Positions 1 to 6,947 of a stretch of DNA of 7,579 bases are shown one piece after another. The notes beneath the pieces were generated by a model. It had not been told where the DNA came from, ran no database searches, and worked only from the letters and a program-made list of their open reading frames with translations. How positions within the stretch are numbered: position 1 is the first letter of the stretch; every line of letters starts with the position of its first letter. The stretch is from Anaerolineae bacterium (GTDB taxonomy: Bacteria; Chloroflexota; Anaerolineae; Epilineales; JAHCIE01). The stretch covers positions 1 to 7,579 of the forward strand of contig JAHCIE010000154.1 in the NCBI GenBank assembly GCA_026129385.1, given 5' to 3'. Both the position numbers and the translations under genes were made by a program.

Positions 1-100
1 CGCGGCGCACATGGGCGCGGATGGCGGCGGCCGGGTCAACGGCGGCCAGGGCAGCGTCGGCCAGGGCGCGCGCAATGCGGCGATGGTCGGCGTCGGTCAA
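1..100 (-). CDS. Glycerate 2-kinase (GckA/TtuD, MOFRL family), N-terminal fragment cut by the window edge
   Basis: Only the first 33 codons are in the window; the gene continues beyond position 1. The family phosphorylates D-glycerate with ATP to 2-phosphoglycerate in the cytosol, feeding lower glycolysis. The visible peptide starts MTDADHRRIARALADA and continues with ALAAVDPAAAIRAHVRR. A helical opening ending in an 'AL.AVDP..A...H.' signature is what I recall from the N-terminus of this family (DUF4147 domain). The start is inferred: a TTG at 100-98 overlaps the upstream GH13 stop in a TTGA arrangement, and GAGGAG at 114-109 sits 8 bases upstream, an excellent Shine-Dalgarno. No ATG or GTG with comparable support lies nearby. 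The overlap implies translational coupling to the GH13 gene. The product call rests on a short N-terminal signature, so it is probable but not certain. The kinase active site is outside the window. Confidence 0.66.
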   Translation of the reverse strand, partial: MTDADHRRIARALADAALAAVDPAAAIRAHVRR

Positions 101-3100
101 GGGGATGGCTCCTCGGCCTGGCCAGCCTTTCCCTGGTTGTCCGTCCTGTCGGCATTGGCGGCAGGCCTGGCCTTCTTGGCGCTGGGTGGCGCATCCGCCA
201 CGACTGGCTCGCCGCGAGCGGCAGCCAGCAACTGGTTGACCTTGTACTCGGATGAATCGGCGGCCTGTTGCAGGCGACGCACGATAGCGTAGCGGCGGCC
301 AATCAGGTCGACCACCTCTTTGCGCGTCAGGTCGGGGTCGGCGGTGGCGCGCAGTGCGGCGCGGAGCAACATGCCCCACAGCAACTGCTCGAAGGCATCC
401 TTGTTGAACCACAGCTTATCCTGGTAGCGGTTGACGCGCATGAAGCGCTGTACGTCGGGGTCTTTGAGCCACGCTTCCAGTACCTGGGCGGCCTGGCGCT
501 GGGGTGTCGCACTACGCTCGAAGGACGCCTGCTGAGCGACGAAGACGCGGATGGCGGCGGCGGCCTGGGTCGCCTGCTCGTCGGTCGCGCCCAGGTCGCG
601 CAGGGTGCGGGTGATGATGCTGCCCAGTCGCCACTCGTCCAACCACGAGCGACTCTGACGCTCGAAGCCGTCGGCGGCCGCGACTTTGCCCAGGGCGTGG
701 GTGAAGACGTAGGCGAGCAGCCCGCCCCAGATGATGGGGTCGCTGTCGAGGCCGTCCTCGATATAGGCCGCCGCCGCGCGGAAGTCGGACCCCTTGCGGG
801 CGCGGTACGACCGGGCGAGGTGGGGCAGTTCGGCGACAGCCTCTAGTTCGCGGCGAATGTCGGCGGAGATACTCTCATGGTTGCCCTGGCCCTGGCTGAA
901 ATCGTAGATGGCGACCAGCATGGCGCGGGTCTTGGCCTCGATGTCGTCCAGGACTTCGTCGCGGGTCTCGTGGGGGTCGGTGATGGGCCTGGCCCCCTTG
1001 GGCATCGGCTCCAGGGCGCGGATCAGGCGGCGGAAGTTCGTGGCGTTGACGACCTGCATGAAGGGCAGGCGCACCGGCGTGTACAGCAACTCCTGGAGAG
1101 TCTCGTCGATACTGGGCACGCCACGCCCGTCCAGCCGGTCAGCGAGGCGAGCGTAGCGATGCTGCTCATCGTCCACTACCTGGCGGAAGTCCATGAAGAC
1201 GTGGTAGCGATACGCGCCTAATTCGATGTGCAGGCCGCGGTCAGTCATCTCCTGGTTGTTGCGCAGGTATTCCAGGCCGGTGGACTGGTCGCGGAAGATG
1301 GTGAAGACGTCCGTACCCGCGTGCAAGTCGAGACCGTCGGCCAGCGTGCGTTGCATCAGCCGGCGATTATCGGGCGGCGAGGTGCGGTCGAGATACGCCG
1401 CCGAGAGTCGAATCCAGCCGCGCGTGTCGCCATAGGCGTTGTGATACAAGACCAGGGCGCGATCGTCGCCGACGCGGTTGGAGTAGGCGTAGACGTTCTC
1501 ATCGACCGTGCCGTCGGCAGTATAGAAGTCGTAGAGGAGAAAGTTGTCGACGTTGGCGAACAGGGCGCGGCGATGGAGCAGCGGGAAGATCTCGCGCTCG
1601 TGGCGCGCGATGAGCCACTCTTCAGGCCGCTCATCCCACAATGGGCGGCGGAACTCCATGCCGTACTTCTCGCTGTAGCCCTCGACCTGGCCGTGGCCGA
1701 ACATCGGCAGACCGGGCATGGTGGACATGAGGGTGGCAATACCGAAGTACTTGTCGCCCTTGCCGAACTGCTCGGCGGCGGTGCGCTCGTCGGGGTTGTT
1801 CATGAAGTTGACGTAACGCTTGAGGACCTCAGGGTCGAACTCCAGGGTGTTCTTGATGACCGAGCGGTACTTGGCGTTGTCCTCATCGCGCAGCATGTTC
1901 ATGAACGCGCTGTTGTACACACGGTGCATACCGAGGGTGCGGACGAAGTAGCCCTCCATGAGCCAGAAGGCTTCGGCCAGCAGCAGGGTGTCGGGGGCTT
2001 CGCGAGCCACGCGGTCCACGACCTCGCGCCAGAACTCTTCAGGCATCGCCTCGTCGAACTGGGCCTTGGTCATGGCGTACTCGGAGCGCGATGGGATGGA
2101 GCCACCCGTGCCCGGCTCCGGAAACCATAGGCGCTGATAGTGACGCTTGGCGAGGGTCATGGCGGCGTCAAAGCGGATGACGGGGAAGCGCTGCGCTACG
2201 TGGAGGATGGTCTGAATGACGGCTTCGCGCACGTCAGGGTGTAGATAGTTGAGCTGGGCCGTGTCGTTCCACGGCATGGTGGTGCCGTCGTTGCCGTGGT
2301 AGTTGTAGGTGGTGTGGCCCGTGCCATGCTCGACGCGCTTGAAGACTACGGCGGCGTCGGTCTTGTCGAAGTAGTGGTCTTCCAGATAGATGCCCACACC
2401 GTCGTGCCAGGACAGGTCCGGCCCAGTGAAAGTATAGCTAGGGTAGGGCACGTCGTCGCGGCGGACGAACCAATCGGGGTGGGCCACAACCCACGGCGAA
2501 TCGATGCCCATGTGATTAGGAACCATGTCGCTGGCGAGGCGCACGCCGTGGCGCGCGGCGCGCTCGCGGAGTGTCTGGTAGGCCGCGTCACCCCCCAGGT
2601 CCTCGGCGATGTCGTAGTCGAACAGGGAGTAGGCTGAGGCGACGGCGTCGGTGTTGCCCATGAGCTGCTTGATGGTCTGGGAGGCGCGGCTACGCTCCCA
2701 CAGGCCGATGAGCCACAAGCCGCTGAAGCCGCTGCGGCCGAGGCGCTCCAATTCTTCGTCGGGAATCTCGTCGAGGCGGGTGATGGGGCGGTCGTACTCG
2801 CGGGACAACTGGTCGAGCCAGACGTAGGAGTTCTTGGCGAGCAGTACCAGGCGCGGCATCCATTCGGTGTCGAGGCTGAATCGTTCCGGCTCGTCGGCCA
2901 GCAGGCTGAAGTCAGGGGCCTCGATAGGGCCGGGGCCGCCGGGGCCAGCCTGCTGCGCGAGGAAGTAGCGCCCCTCCTCCTTGAGCAAGTCAATGCCTGT
3001 CAAGAGGCGCAGTAGAAAGCCGCCCAGCAACGCGCCGAACCGCTCCTGGAGATACTGGAGCTGGTCGTGGGCGGAGTAGGGCGAGGCCAGCGCGGGGGCG

Positions 3101-3765
3101 CGGAGCAGGTCTAGCAAGTTGAAGCTGCGTAGGTCGCTGAGGGACGCCCCGGCGGTCGGGGTCAGGGGCCGGTCGCCGGTGAAGGCGGTCGCCTGGCTGT
3201 CGAAGAACTGGTCGAGGCCAACGATGATCTGGGAGTAGGCCGTGTTGCGGCGTAGCGCGCTGTCGTCGAACAACTCGCGAAACTGTTCCAGGGCGGGGTT
3301 CATGTTGGCGATCGTGAGCATCATCAACTCTTCGACGGCCATCTCGCGGTGGCTGCGGCCCTGAGTCTCGCCTGCCAGGTACTCCTCCGGCGTGAGGTCG
3401 CCCCGGTAGACAGCAACCGGCGGGAACTGGTCGACGAACTCGCGCAGGACGCGCTCGACATCATCCGCCCCCACCTGGGCCGTCAGGGCGTCTAGCGCAC
3501 GTCCCATGACATCGGGGCCGACCTGCTCCTGGTAGCGGCGGATGAGGACATGCTGCAACTCGTCGAGGAGGCCCATCGCGTTGACATCGCCGGGCTGTAC
3601 CGCCTGTTCGGGGTAAGTAACCAGATCGCGTTCTTCGTTGAGCCGATGGGCCAGCTCGCGGGCTGCGTGCAGATTGCCCAATATGACTCGCCCATCGAAG
3701 GAGAAGAGGCTCTCGTCCAACTGATAGCGGTCGCGGGCGCGACGGGAGATATGAAACTCAAACAT
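97..3765 (-). CDS. Very large cytosolic GH13 (alpha-amylase superfamily) protein with unassigned N- and C-terminal regions
   Basis: Predicted 1222-residue protein with no signal peptide or membrane segment. GH13 enzymes hydrolyse, transfer or phosphorolyse alpha-glucosidic bonds by a retaining mechanism. Residues about 310-735 hold the barrel: region I DMVPNHMG (413-420), a region V-like TAQLN stretch near 502-506, region II VIRFDAAM with nucleophile Asp533, region III LLLAEAFW with acid/base Glu598, and region IV FMNNPDE with Asp659. The triad is therefore intact, but the usual His before the last Asp is Pro658. A beta-rich segment follows (about 740-860, rich in V/Y/L). Residues 1-300 and about 865-1180 look helical and I do not recognise them; the tail after about 1185 is Ala/Pro/Lys/Glu-rich and probably disordered. 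I chose ATG 3765 over an upstream TTG at 3795 because AAGAGGT (3780-3774) lies 8 bases before it. The start overlaps the shikimate kinase stop by 8 bases. Substrate is unknown; hydrolase, transglycosylase and phosphorylase are all possible. Confidence 0.9.
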   Translation of the reverse strand: MFEFHISRRARDRYQLDESLFSFDGRVILGNLHAARELAHRLNEERDLVTYPEQAVQPGDVNAMGLLDELQHVLIRRYQEQVGPDVMGRALDALTAQVGADDVERVLREFVDQFPPVAVYRGDLTPEEYLAGETQGRSHREMAVEELMMLTIANMNPALEQFRELFDDSALRRNTAYSQIIVGLDQFFDSQATAFTGDRPLTPTAGASLSDLRSFNLLDLLRAPALASPYSAHDQLQYLQERFGALLGGFLLRLLTGIDLLKEEGRYFLAQQAGPGGPGPIEAPDFSLLADEPERFSLDTEWMPRLVLLAKNSYVWLDQLSREYDRPITRLDEIPDEELERLGRSGFSGLWLIGLWERSRASQTIKQLMGNTDAVASAYSLFDYDIAEDLGGDAAYQTLRERAARHGVRLASDMVPNHMGIDSPWVVAHPDWFVRRDDVPYPSYTFTGPDLSWHDGVGIYLEDHYFDKTDAAVVFKRVEHGTGHTTYNYHGNDGTTMPWNDTAQLNYLHPDVREAVIQTILHVAQRFPVIRFDAAMTLAKRHYQRLWFPEPGTGGSIPSRSEYAMTKAQFDEAMPEEFWREVVDRVAREAPDTLLLAEAFWLMEGYFVRTLGMHRVYNSAFMNMLRDEDNAKYRSVIKNTLEFDPEVLKRYVNFMNNPDERTAAEQFGKGDKYFGIATLMSTMPGLPMFGHGQVEGYSEKYGMEFRRPLWDERPEEWLIARHEREIFPLLHRRALFANVDNFLLYDFYTADGTVDENVYAYSNRVGDDRALVLYHNAYGDTRGWIRLSAAYLDRTSPPDNRRLMQRTLADGLDLHAGTDVFTIFRDQSTGLEYLRNNQEMTDRGLHIELGAYRYHVFMDFRQVVDDEQHRYARLADRLDGRGVPSIDETLQELLYTPVRLPFMQVVNATNFRRLIRALEPMPKGARPITDPHETRDEVLDDIEAKTRAMLVAIYDFSQGQGNHESISADIRRELEAVAELPHLARSYRARKGSDFRAAAAYIEDGLDSDPIIWGGLLAYVFTHALGKVAAADGFERQSRSWLDEWRLGSIITRTLRDLGATDEQATQAAAAIRVFVAQQASFERSATPQRQAAQVLEAWLKDPDVQRFMRVNRYQDKLWFNKDAFEQLLWGMLLRAALRATADPDLTRKEVVDLIGRRYAIVRRLQQAADSSEYKVNQLLAAARGEPVVADAPPSAKKARPAANADRTDNQGKAGQAEEPSP
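109..114 (-). promoter_or_regulatory. Shine-Dalgarno deciding the TTG start of the glycerate kinase gene
   Basis: GAGGAG on the minus strand lies 8 bases before the TTG at 100-98, inside the last codons of the GH13 gene. It is the main reason to accept a TTG start overlapping the upstream stop. Confidence 0.6.
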
Positions 3766-4393
3766 CGTCGATGACCTCTTGGGGGGATAGGACAAGGTCA
3801 GGCATCAGATCGGCGGCGATCAGGCGGTGCAAAATCTCTTGCGCCACCTGTGGGGGTGTGAGGTTGTCGGTGGTGATGGTCAGGTCGGCCTGGGCGTAGG
3901 CGGCGCGTCGTTCGGCCAGCAGCTCGTGGATGCGCGCCAGGGGGTCGGCCGCTTTCAGCAAGGGGCGTGGCTCGGACTCGGCCGCTCGCTCTAGCCGCTT
4001 CAGGATGGTGAGCGGCTCGGCAGCCAGGCAGACGATGAGGGAGCGGGCACGCAATAGATCTCGGTTGACCGCCTGGGTGACGATGCCGCCACCTGTGGCG
4101 ACCACCTTGCCGTGCCCCGCCAGGGCGCCAGTCAGCGCAGCGGTCTCGCGGGCGCGGAAAGCCGCCTCGCCCTCGCGGCGGAAGATGTCGGTGATAGGGC
4201 GGCCGGCCAGGCTGACTACTAGGGCATCGGTGTCCACCGCGCTCCAGCCCAGGCGGTCGGCCAGCAGGTGGGCGACGGTAGACTTGCCGGTGGTACTGAA
4301 CCCTACGAGGGCAATGTTGCGGGGATAGGGGTCGCGCCCATTCTGGCCAGGGTAGTCGGCCGTGTAGGGGGCAATTCGCGCGGCGACGGTCAT
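3758..4393 (-). CDS. aroK: Shikimate kinase
   Basis: A 211-residue cytosolic enzyme that uses ATP to phosphorylate shikimate to shikimate 3-phosphate, the fifth step of chorismate and aromatic amino acid synthesis. All hallmark elements are visible: Walker A GFSTTGKS (31-38), the shikimate-binding D54-T-D56 pair, the IFRREGEAAFRARE stretch (70-83) typical of the family, the GGG of the shikimate pocket (101-103), the lid motif RPLL (143-146) and the late RR..Y (162-166). It is longer than the usual 165-180 residues because of about 25 extra N-terminal residues before the P-loop strand and a short C-terminal extension. The ATG at 4393 overlaps the glycosylase stop as ATGA, and GGAG at 4405-4402 is 8 bases upstream, so this start is well supported even though it gives the N-terminal extension. 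Whether the host uses the symbol aroK or aroL cannot be told. No other shikimate pathway gene is in view. Confidence 0.93.
   Translation of the reverse strand: MTVAARIAPYTADYPGQNGRDPYPRNIALVGFSTTGKSTVAHLLADRLGWSAVDTDALVVSLAGRPITDIFRREGEAAFRARETAALTGALAGHGKVVATGGGIVTQAVNRDLLRARSLIVCLAAEPLTILKRLERAAESEPRPLLKAADPLARIHELLAERRAAYAQADLTITTDNLTPPQVAQEILHRLIAADLMPDLVLSPQEVIDDV
3774..3780 (-). promoter_or_regulatory. Shine-Dalgarno deciding the ATG start of the GH13 gene
   Basis: AAGAGGT lies 8 bases before the ATG at 3765 and within the last codons of shikimate kinase. The longer reading frame from the TTG at 3795 has no such site (only pyrimidine-rich sequence precedes it) and would add ten residues, so the ATG is preferred. 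Confidence 0.65.
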
Positions 4394-4974
4394 GCAGGCG
4401 TCTCCAGGGATAGATCGGCGACAAAGCGCCAGGGGGCCGTGCGCGCGGTCTCGTCGCCGACCACCCCGATGCGGGGGGTGCGCCGCACGCAGGCATCGGT
4501 CACCGACCGGTCGGCCTCGATGAACAGTGGACCTGCCTGGGTGAGGTCTATCCCGTTCAGGCGTAAGTCAATGTTCAAGGCCTGGGCCAGCTTGCCCGGG
4601 CCGTTGGTCAGCTCGCGGTCGGGACGCCCGGCGCGCCGTTCGCGCATGATCTCGATGCCCTCATCGGGGATGAGGCCGCGAATAAGCACGCCGGCCGGGA
4701 AACCGTCCCTCTCGGCCACCGTGTTCAGCGAGTAGTGGATGCCGTAGATTCGGTAGACATAGGCCCGGCCCGGCGGTCCATACAGAGCCGCGTTCCGCTC
4801 GCGCCAGCCGCGAGCGGCGTGACTGGCTTGATCGGTCTCGCCGATGTAGGCCTCGGTTTCGAAAATGCGGCCGCTCAACCGCAGGCCGTCGAAGATGCGT
4901 ACCAACCGCCGCCCAAGCAGATCGCGGGCTACATCCAGCGTCGGGCGGGCGTAGAAATCGCGCGGCAGAATCAT
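4390..4974 (-). CDS. mpg: 3-methyladenine DNA glycosylase, AAG/Mpg family
   Basis: A 194-residue monofunctional DNA glycosylase that excises alkylated and deaminated purines (3-methyladenine, 7-methylguanine, hypoxanthine in characterised members) to start base excision repair. Comparison by eye with human AAG places the key residues: RIFETEAYIG contains Glu41, matching catalytic Glu125; Tyr43 and His52 match the base-stacking Tyr127 and His136; YVYRIYG gives Tyr74 and Tyr77, matching Tyr159 and the DNA-intercalating Tyr162; Asn84 matches Asn169; Arg99 matches Arg182. LTNGPGKLAQAL (122-133) is the family's other signature. Length is normal for bacterial members. The ATG directly follows the TGA of the upstream MoaD-like gene with no convincing Shine-Dalgarno, so translation probably depends on coupling. 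The 3' end overlaps shikimate kinase by 4 bases. All catalytic residues are present, so the enzyme should be active. Confidence 0.95.
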   Translation of the reverse strand: MILPRDFYARPTLDVARDLLGRRLVRIFDGLRLSGRIFETEAYIGETDQASHAARGWRERNAALYGPPGRAYVYRIYGIHYSLNTVAERDGFPAGVLIRGLIPDEGIEIMRERRAGRPDRELTNGPGKLAQALNIDLRLNGIDLTQAGPLFIEADRSVTDACVRRTPRIGVVGDETARTAPWRFVADLSLETPA

Positions 4975-5262
4975 TCAGTCGAGGCCGCCCGCGATGGGCA
5001 GAATAATGCGCAGCGTGTCGCCATCAGCGCAAGACGTGATCGCCGCTGCCGTGGATGGCAACGCTTCGTCGTTGAGGAACAGGACGTACTCCGGCCCCTG
5101 GCCGGTGGCGTGGGCCTCATAGGCCGCCTGGAAGCCAGGCTGCTCCGCCAGCCGTACCAGCACGTCGGCGATGGTCGCCGGATCGGGGCAGGTGACGCTC
5201 ACCTCGCGCTCGCCCACGGCTCGCCATAGCGGCTCGCCCATCTTCACGCGCACTGTCGCCAT
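4975..5262 (-). CDS. MoaD/ThiS-type ubiquitin-like protein with a Gly-Gly-Leu-Asp C-terminus
   Basis: A 95-residue protein with the outline of a beta-grasp sulfur carrier: a short opening strand (MATVRVKMG), a central helix (about 30-40, IADVLVRLAE), a strand with YVLFLND (59-65), and a C-terminal DGDTLRIILPIAGG (80-93), the classic lead-in to the di-glycine that is adenylated and thiocarboxylated in MoaD, ThiS, CysO and TtuB. Two residues, Leu94 and Asp95, follow the Gly-Gly, so the tail is not free as encoded. The ATG at 5262 lies 5 bases after the hutU stop with AGG at 5273-5271 upstream. The 3' stop abuts the glycosylase ATG. Which pathway it serves (molybdopterin, thiamine, cysteine, tRNA thiolation or protein tagging) cannot be decided: no MoeB/ThiF-like activating enzyme, MoaE, ThiG or JAMM protease is in the window. 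Confidence 0.82.
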   Translation of the reverse strand: MATVRVKMGEPLWRAVGEREVSVTCPDPATIADVLVRLAEQPGFQAAYEAHATGQGPEYVLFLNDEALPSTAAAITSCADGDTLRIILPIAGGLD

Positions 5263-5267
5263 AGATC

Positions 5268-6938
5268 CTACCTGTCTAGCATGGGCATTCGAATGCCCCG
5301 CGTCCGTGCTGTGTCCCGCGCCAACTCGTAGCCCGCGTCGGCATGGCGCACCACTCCCAGACCGGGGTCGTTGGTCAGCACCCGCGCCAGGCGGCGCGCG
5401 GCCTCGTCCGTTCCGTCGGCGACGATGACCTGCCCGGCATGGAGCGAGAAGCCAATGCCCACGCCGCCGCCATGATGGAAGCTCACCCAGGTCGCGCCGC
5501 TGGCCGTATTGAGCAGCGCGTTGAGGATGGCCCAGTCGGCCACGGCGTCGGAGCCGTCGAGCATCGCCTCGGTCTCGCGGCGCGGACTGGCGACGGAGCC
5601 GGTATCCAGATGGTCGCGGCCGATGACAATGGGCGCCGAAATCTCGCCGCGCCGCACGGCCTCGTTGAAGGCCAGCCCCGCCTTGTCACGCTCGCCGTAG
5701 CCGAGCCAGCAGATGCGGGCCGGTAGTCCCTGGTAGGCGATGCGCTCCTGGGCCATCTGGAGCCAGCGGTGGAGCGACTCGTTCTCAGGGAACAGGTCGG
5801 CCACGATGCGGTCGGTCACCTCAATATCGCGCGGGTCGCCGGACAGGGCCACCCAGCGGAACGGCCCCTTGCCCTCGCAGAACAGGGGGCGGACGAAGGC
5901 GGGCACGAAGCCGGGGTAGTCGAAGGCATTGGCCACGCCCGCGTCGAAGGCTCGCTGGCGCAGGTTGTTGCCATAGTCGAAAACGACGCTGCCCGCGCGC
6001 TGGAAGGCCAGCATGGCCTCGACGTGGACGGCCATGCTCTGCATCGACAGCCGCTCGTACTCGGCCGGGTCGTCGCTGCGCAGGGCGTCCGCCTCATCGA
6101 GGGATAGCCCCATCGGGATGTAGCTCAGCACGTCGTGGGCGGACGTCTGGTCGGTCACGATATCGGGCACGACCCCCGCTTCGGCCAGAGCCGGGAAGAC
6201 CTCGGCGGCGTTGCCGAGCAGGGCGATGGACAGCGCCTCGCCGGCCTCGATGGCGCGTTGAACCTGGTCCAGGGCGTCGTGCAGGTTGTCGGTCATCACG
6301 TCGACATAGCGCGTCGCCAGCCGTCGCTGAATGCGGCTCTCGTCTACCTCGACCACCAGGGCCACGCCGTCGTTCATGGTCACCGCGAGCGGCTGCGCGC
6401 CGCCCATGCCGCCCAGGCCGGCCGTCAGTGTCAGCCGGCCGCGCAGCGTGCCGCCGAAGTACTGCCGCGCCGCCTCGGCCAGGGTCTCGTAGGTTCCCTG
6501 CAAGATGCCCTGGCTACCGATGTAGATCCACGAGCCGGCCGTCATCTGGCCGTACATGATCAACCCGGCGCGGTCCAGCTCGTCGAAGTGGGCCTGCGTC
6601 GCCCAATGGGGGACGAGGTTGGCGTTGGCGATGAGAACGCGCGGCGCATCGGGGTGAGTCTGGAAGACGGCCACCGGCTTGCCCGACTGGACCAGCAGGG
6701 TCTCGTCGGCCTCGAGGTCGCGCAGGGTGCGGACGATGGCCTCGAGGCAGGCCCAGTTGCGCGCCGCCTTGCCGCGCCCGCCGTAGACGATCAGGTCCTG
6801 GGGGCGCTCGGCTACCTCCGGGTCCAGGTTGTTCAGGAGCATGCGTAGCGCGGCTTCTGTCTGCCAGGTCTTGCACGTGCGCTGCGTTCCGCGCGGAGCG
6901 GAGAGACTAGGGATTGGCGATTGGAGATTGACGGTCAT
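5268..6938 (-). CDS. hutU: Urocanate hydratase
   Basis: A 556-residue cytosolic enzyme of histidine degradation that adds water to urocanate (made by histidine ammonia-lyase) to give imidazolonepropionate, using tightly bound NAD+ as electrophile. Full family length. Visible signatures: YGGRGKAARNW (52-62), NANLVPHW (105-112), the Tyr/Gly-rich MTAGSWIYIGSQG (132-144), the NAD-binding glycine cluster GLGGMGG (174-180), and QGLPARICWLG (403-413) with Cys410, matching the conserved Cys410 of the Pseudomonas putida enzyme. GRDHLDTGSVASPRRETEAM (440-459) and HHGGGVGIGFS (488-498) are also diagnostic. AGGAGG at 6953-6948, 9 bases before the ATG, is the strongest ribosome site in the window. The region between the ATG and the conserved APRGT (14-18) is built on a 7-base repeat. 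The companion genes hutH, hutI and hutG are not in the window. Function is confident; regulation is unknown. Confidence 0.98.
   Translation of the reverse strand: MTVNLQSPIPSLSAPRGTQRTCKTWQTEAALRMLLNNLDPEVAERPQDLIVYGGRGKAARNWACLEAIVRTLRDLEADETLLVQSGKPVAVFQTHPDAPRVLIANANLVPHWATQAHFDELDRAGLIMYGQMTAGSWIYIGSQGILQGTYETLAEAARQYFGGTLRGRLTLTAGLGGMGGAQPLAVTMNDGVALVVEVDESRIQRRLATRYVDVMTDNLHDALDQVQRAIEAGEALSIALLGNAAEVFPALAEAGVVPDIVTDQTSAHDVLSYIPMGLSLDEADALRSDDPAEYERLSMQSMAVHVEAMLAFQRAGSVVFDYGNNLRQRAFDAGVANAFDYPGFVPAFVRPLFCEGKGPFRWVALSGDPRDIEVTDRIVADLFPENESLHRWLQMAQERIAYQGLPARICWLGYGERDKAGLAFNEAVRRGEISAPIVIGRDHLDTGSVASPRRETEAMLDGSDAVADWAILNALLNTASGATWVSFHHGGGVGIGFSLHAGQVIVADGTDEAARRLARVLTNDPGLGVVRHADAGYELARDTARTRGIRMPMLDR
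6903..6930 (-). repeat. Heptanucleotide tandem repeat inside the hutU start
   Basis: Read on the minus strand, four consecutive 7-base units follow each other from 6930 to 6903: CAATCTC, CAATCGC, CAATCCC and TAGTCTC. The first three differ only at one position and the fourth is degenerate. Such heptamer arrays resemble the short tandemly repeated repetitive (STRR) elements known from cyanobacteria and seen in other lineages, which are normally intergenic. Here the array is translated as part of residues 3-13 of urocanate hydratase, ahead of the conserved core. The four units were read directly; the link to STRR elements is by resemblance. Confidence 0.6.
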
Positions 6939-6947
6939 CCTTGACCC

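Noticed and set aside
17..32. 16-base match with 546-561
   Set aside because: Both encode AAAIR within Ala-rich helices of GC-rich genes, so it is best explained by codon bias.
593..610. 18-base identical match with 6715-6732
   Set aside because: Both copies encode the peptide RTLRDL in unrelated proteins with shared codon bias; the identity stops at the edges and nothing suggests a mobile repeat.
268..846. 192-codon open frame on the plus strand near the left end
   Set aside because: It lies antisense to the C-terminal helical region of the GH13 protein, has no ribosome site that I can see and shows no motif.
1228..2130. 300-codon open frame on the plus strand opposite the GH13 gene
   Set aside because: High GC makes stops rare on the antisense strand. 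The translation is Val/Gly/Glu-rich without any motif and lies wholly within a gene with intact catalytic regions.
3766..3795. Upstream TTG start adding ten residues to the GH13 protein
   Set aside because: It has no Shine-Dalgarno and would overlap shikimate kinase by 38 bases, whereas the ATG at 3765 has AAGAGGT 8 bases upstream.
6135..6848. 237-codon open frame on the plus strand opposite hutU
   Set aside because: It is the complement of the best-supported gene in the window; composition is Gly/Val/His/Gln-rich with no recognisable domain.
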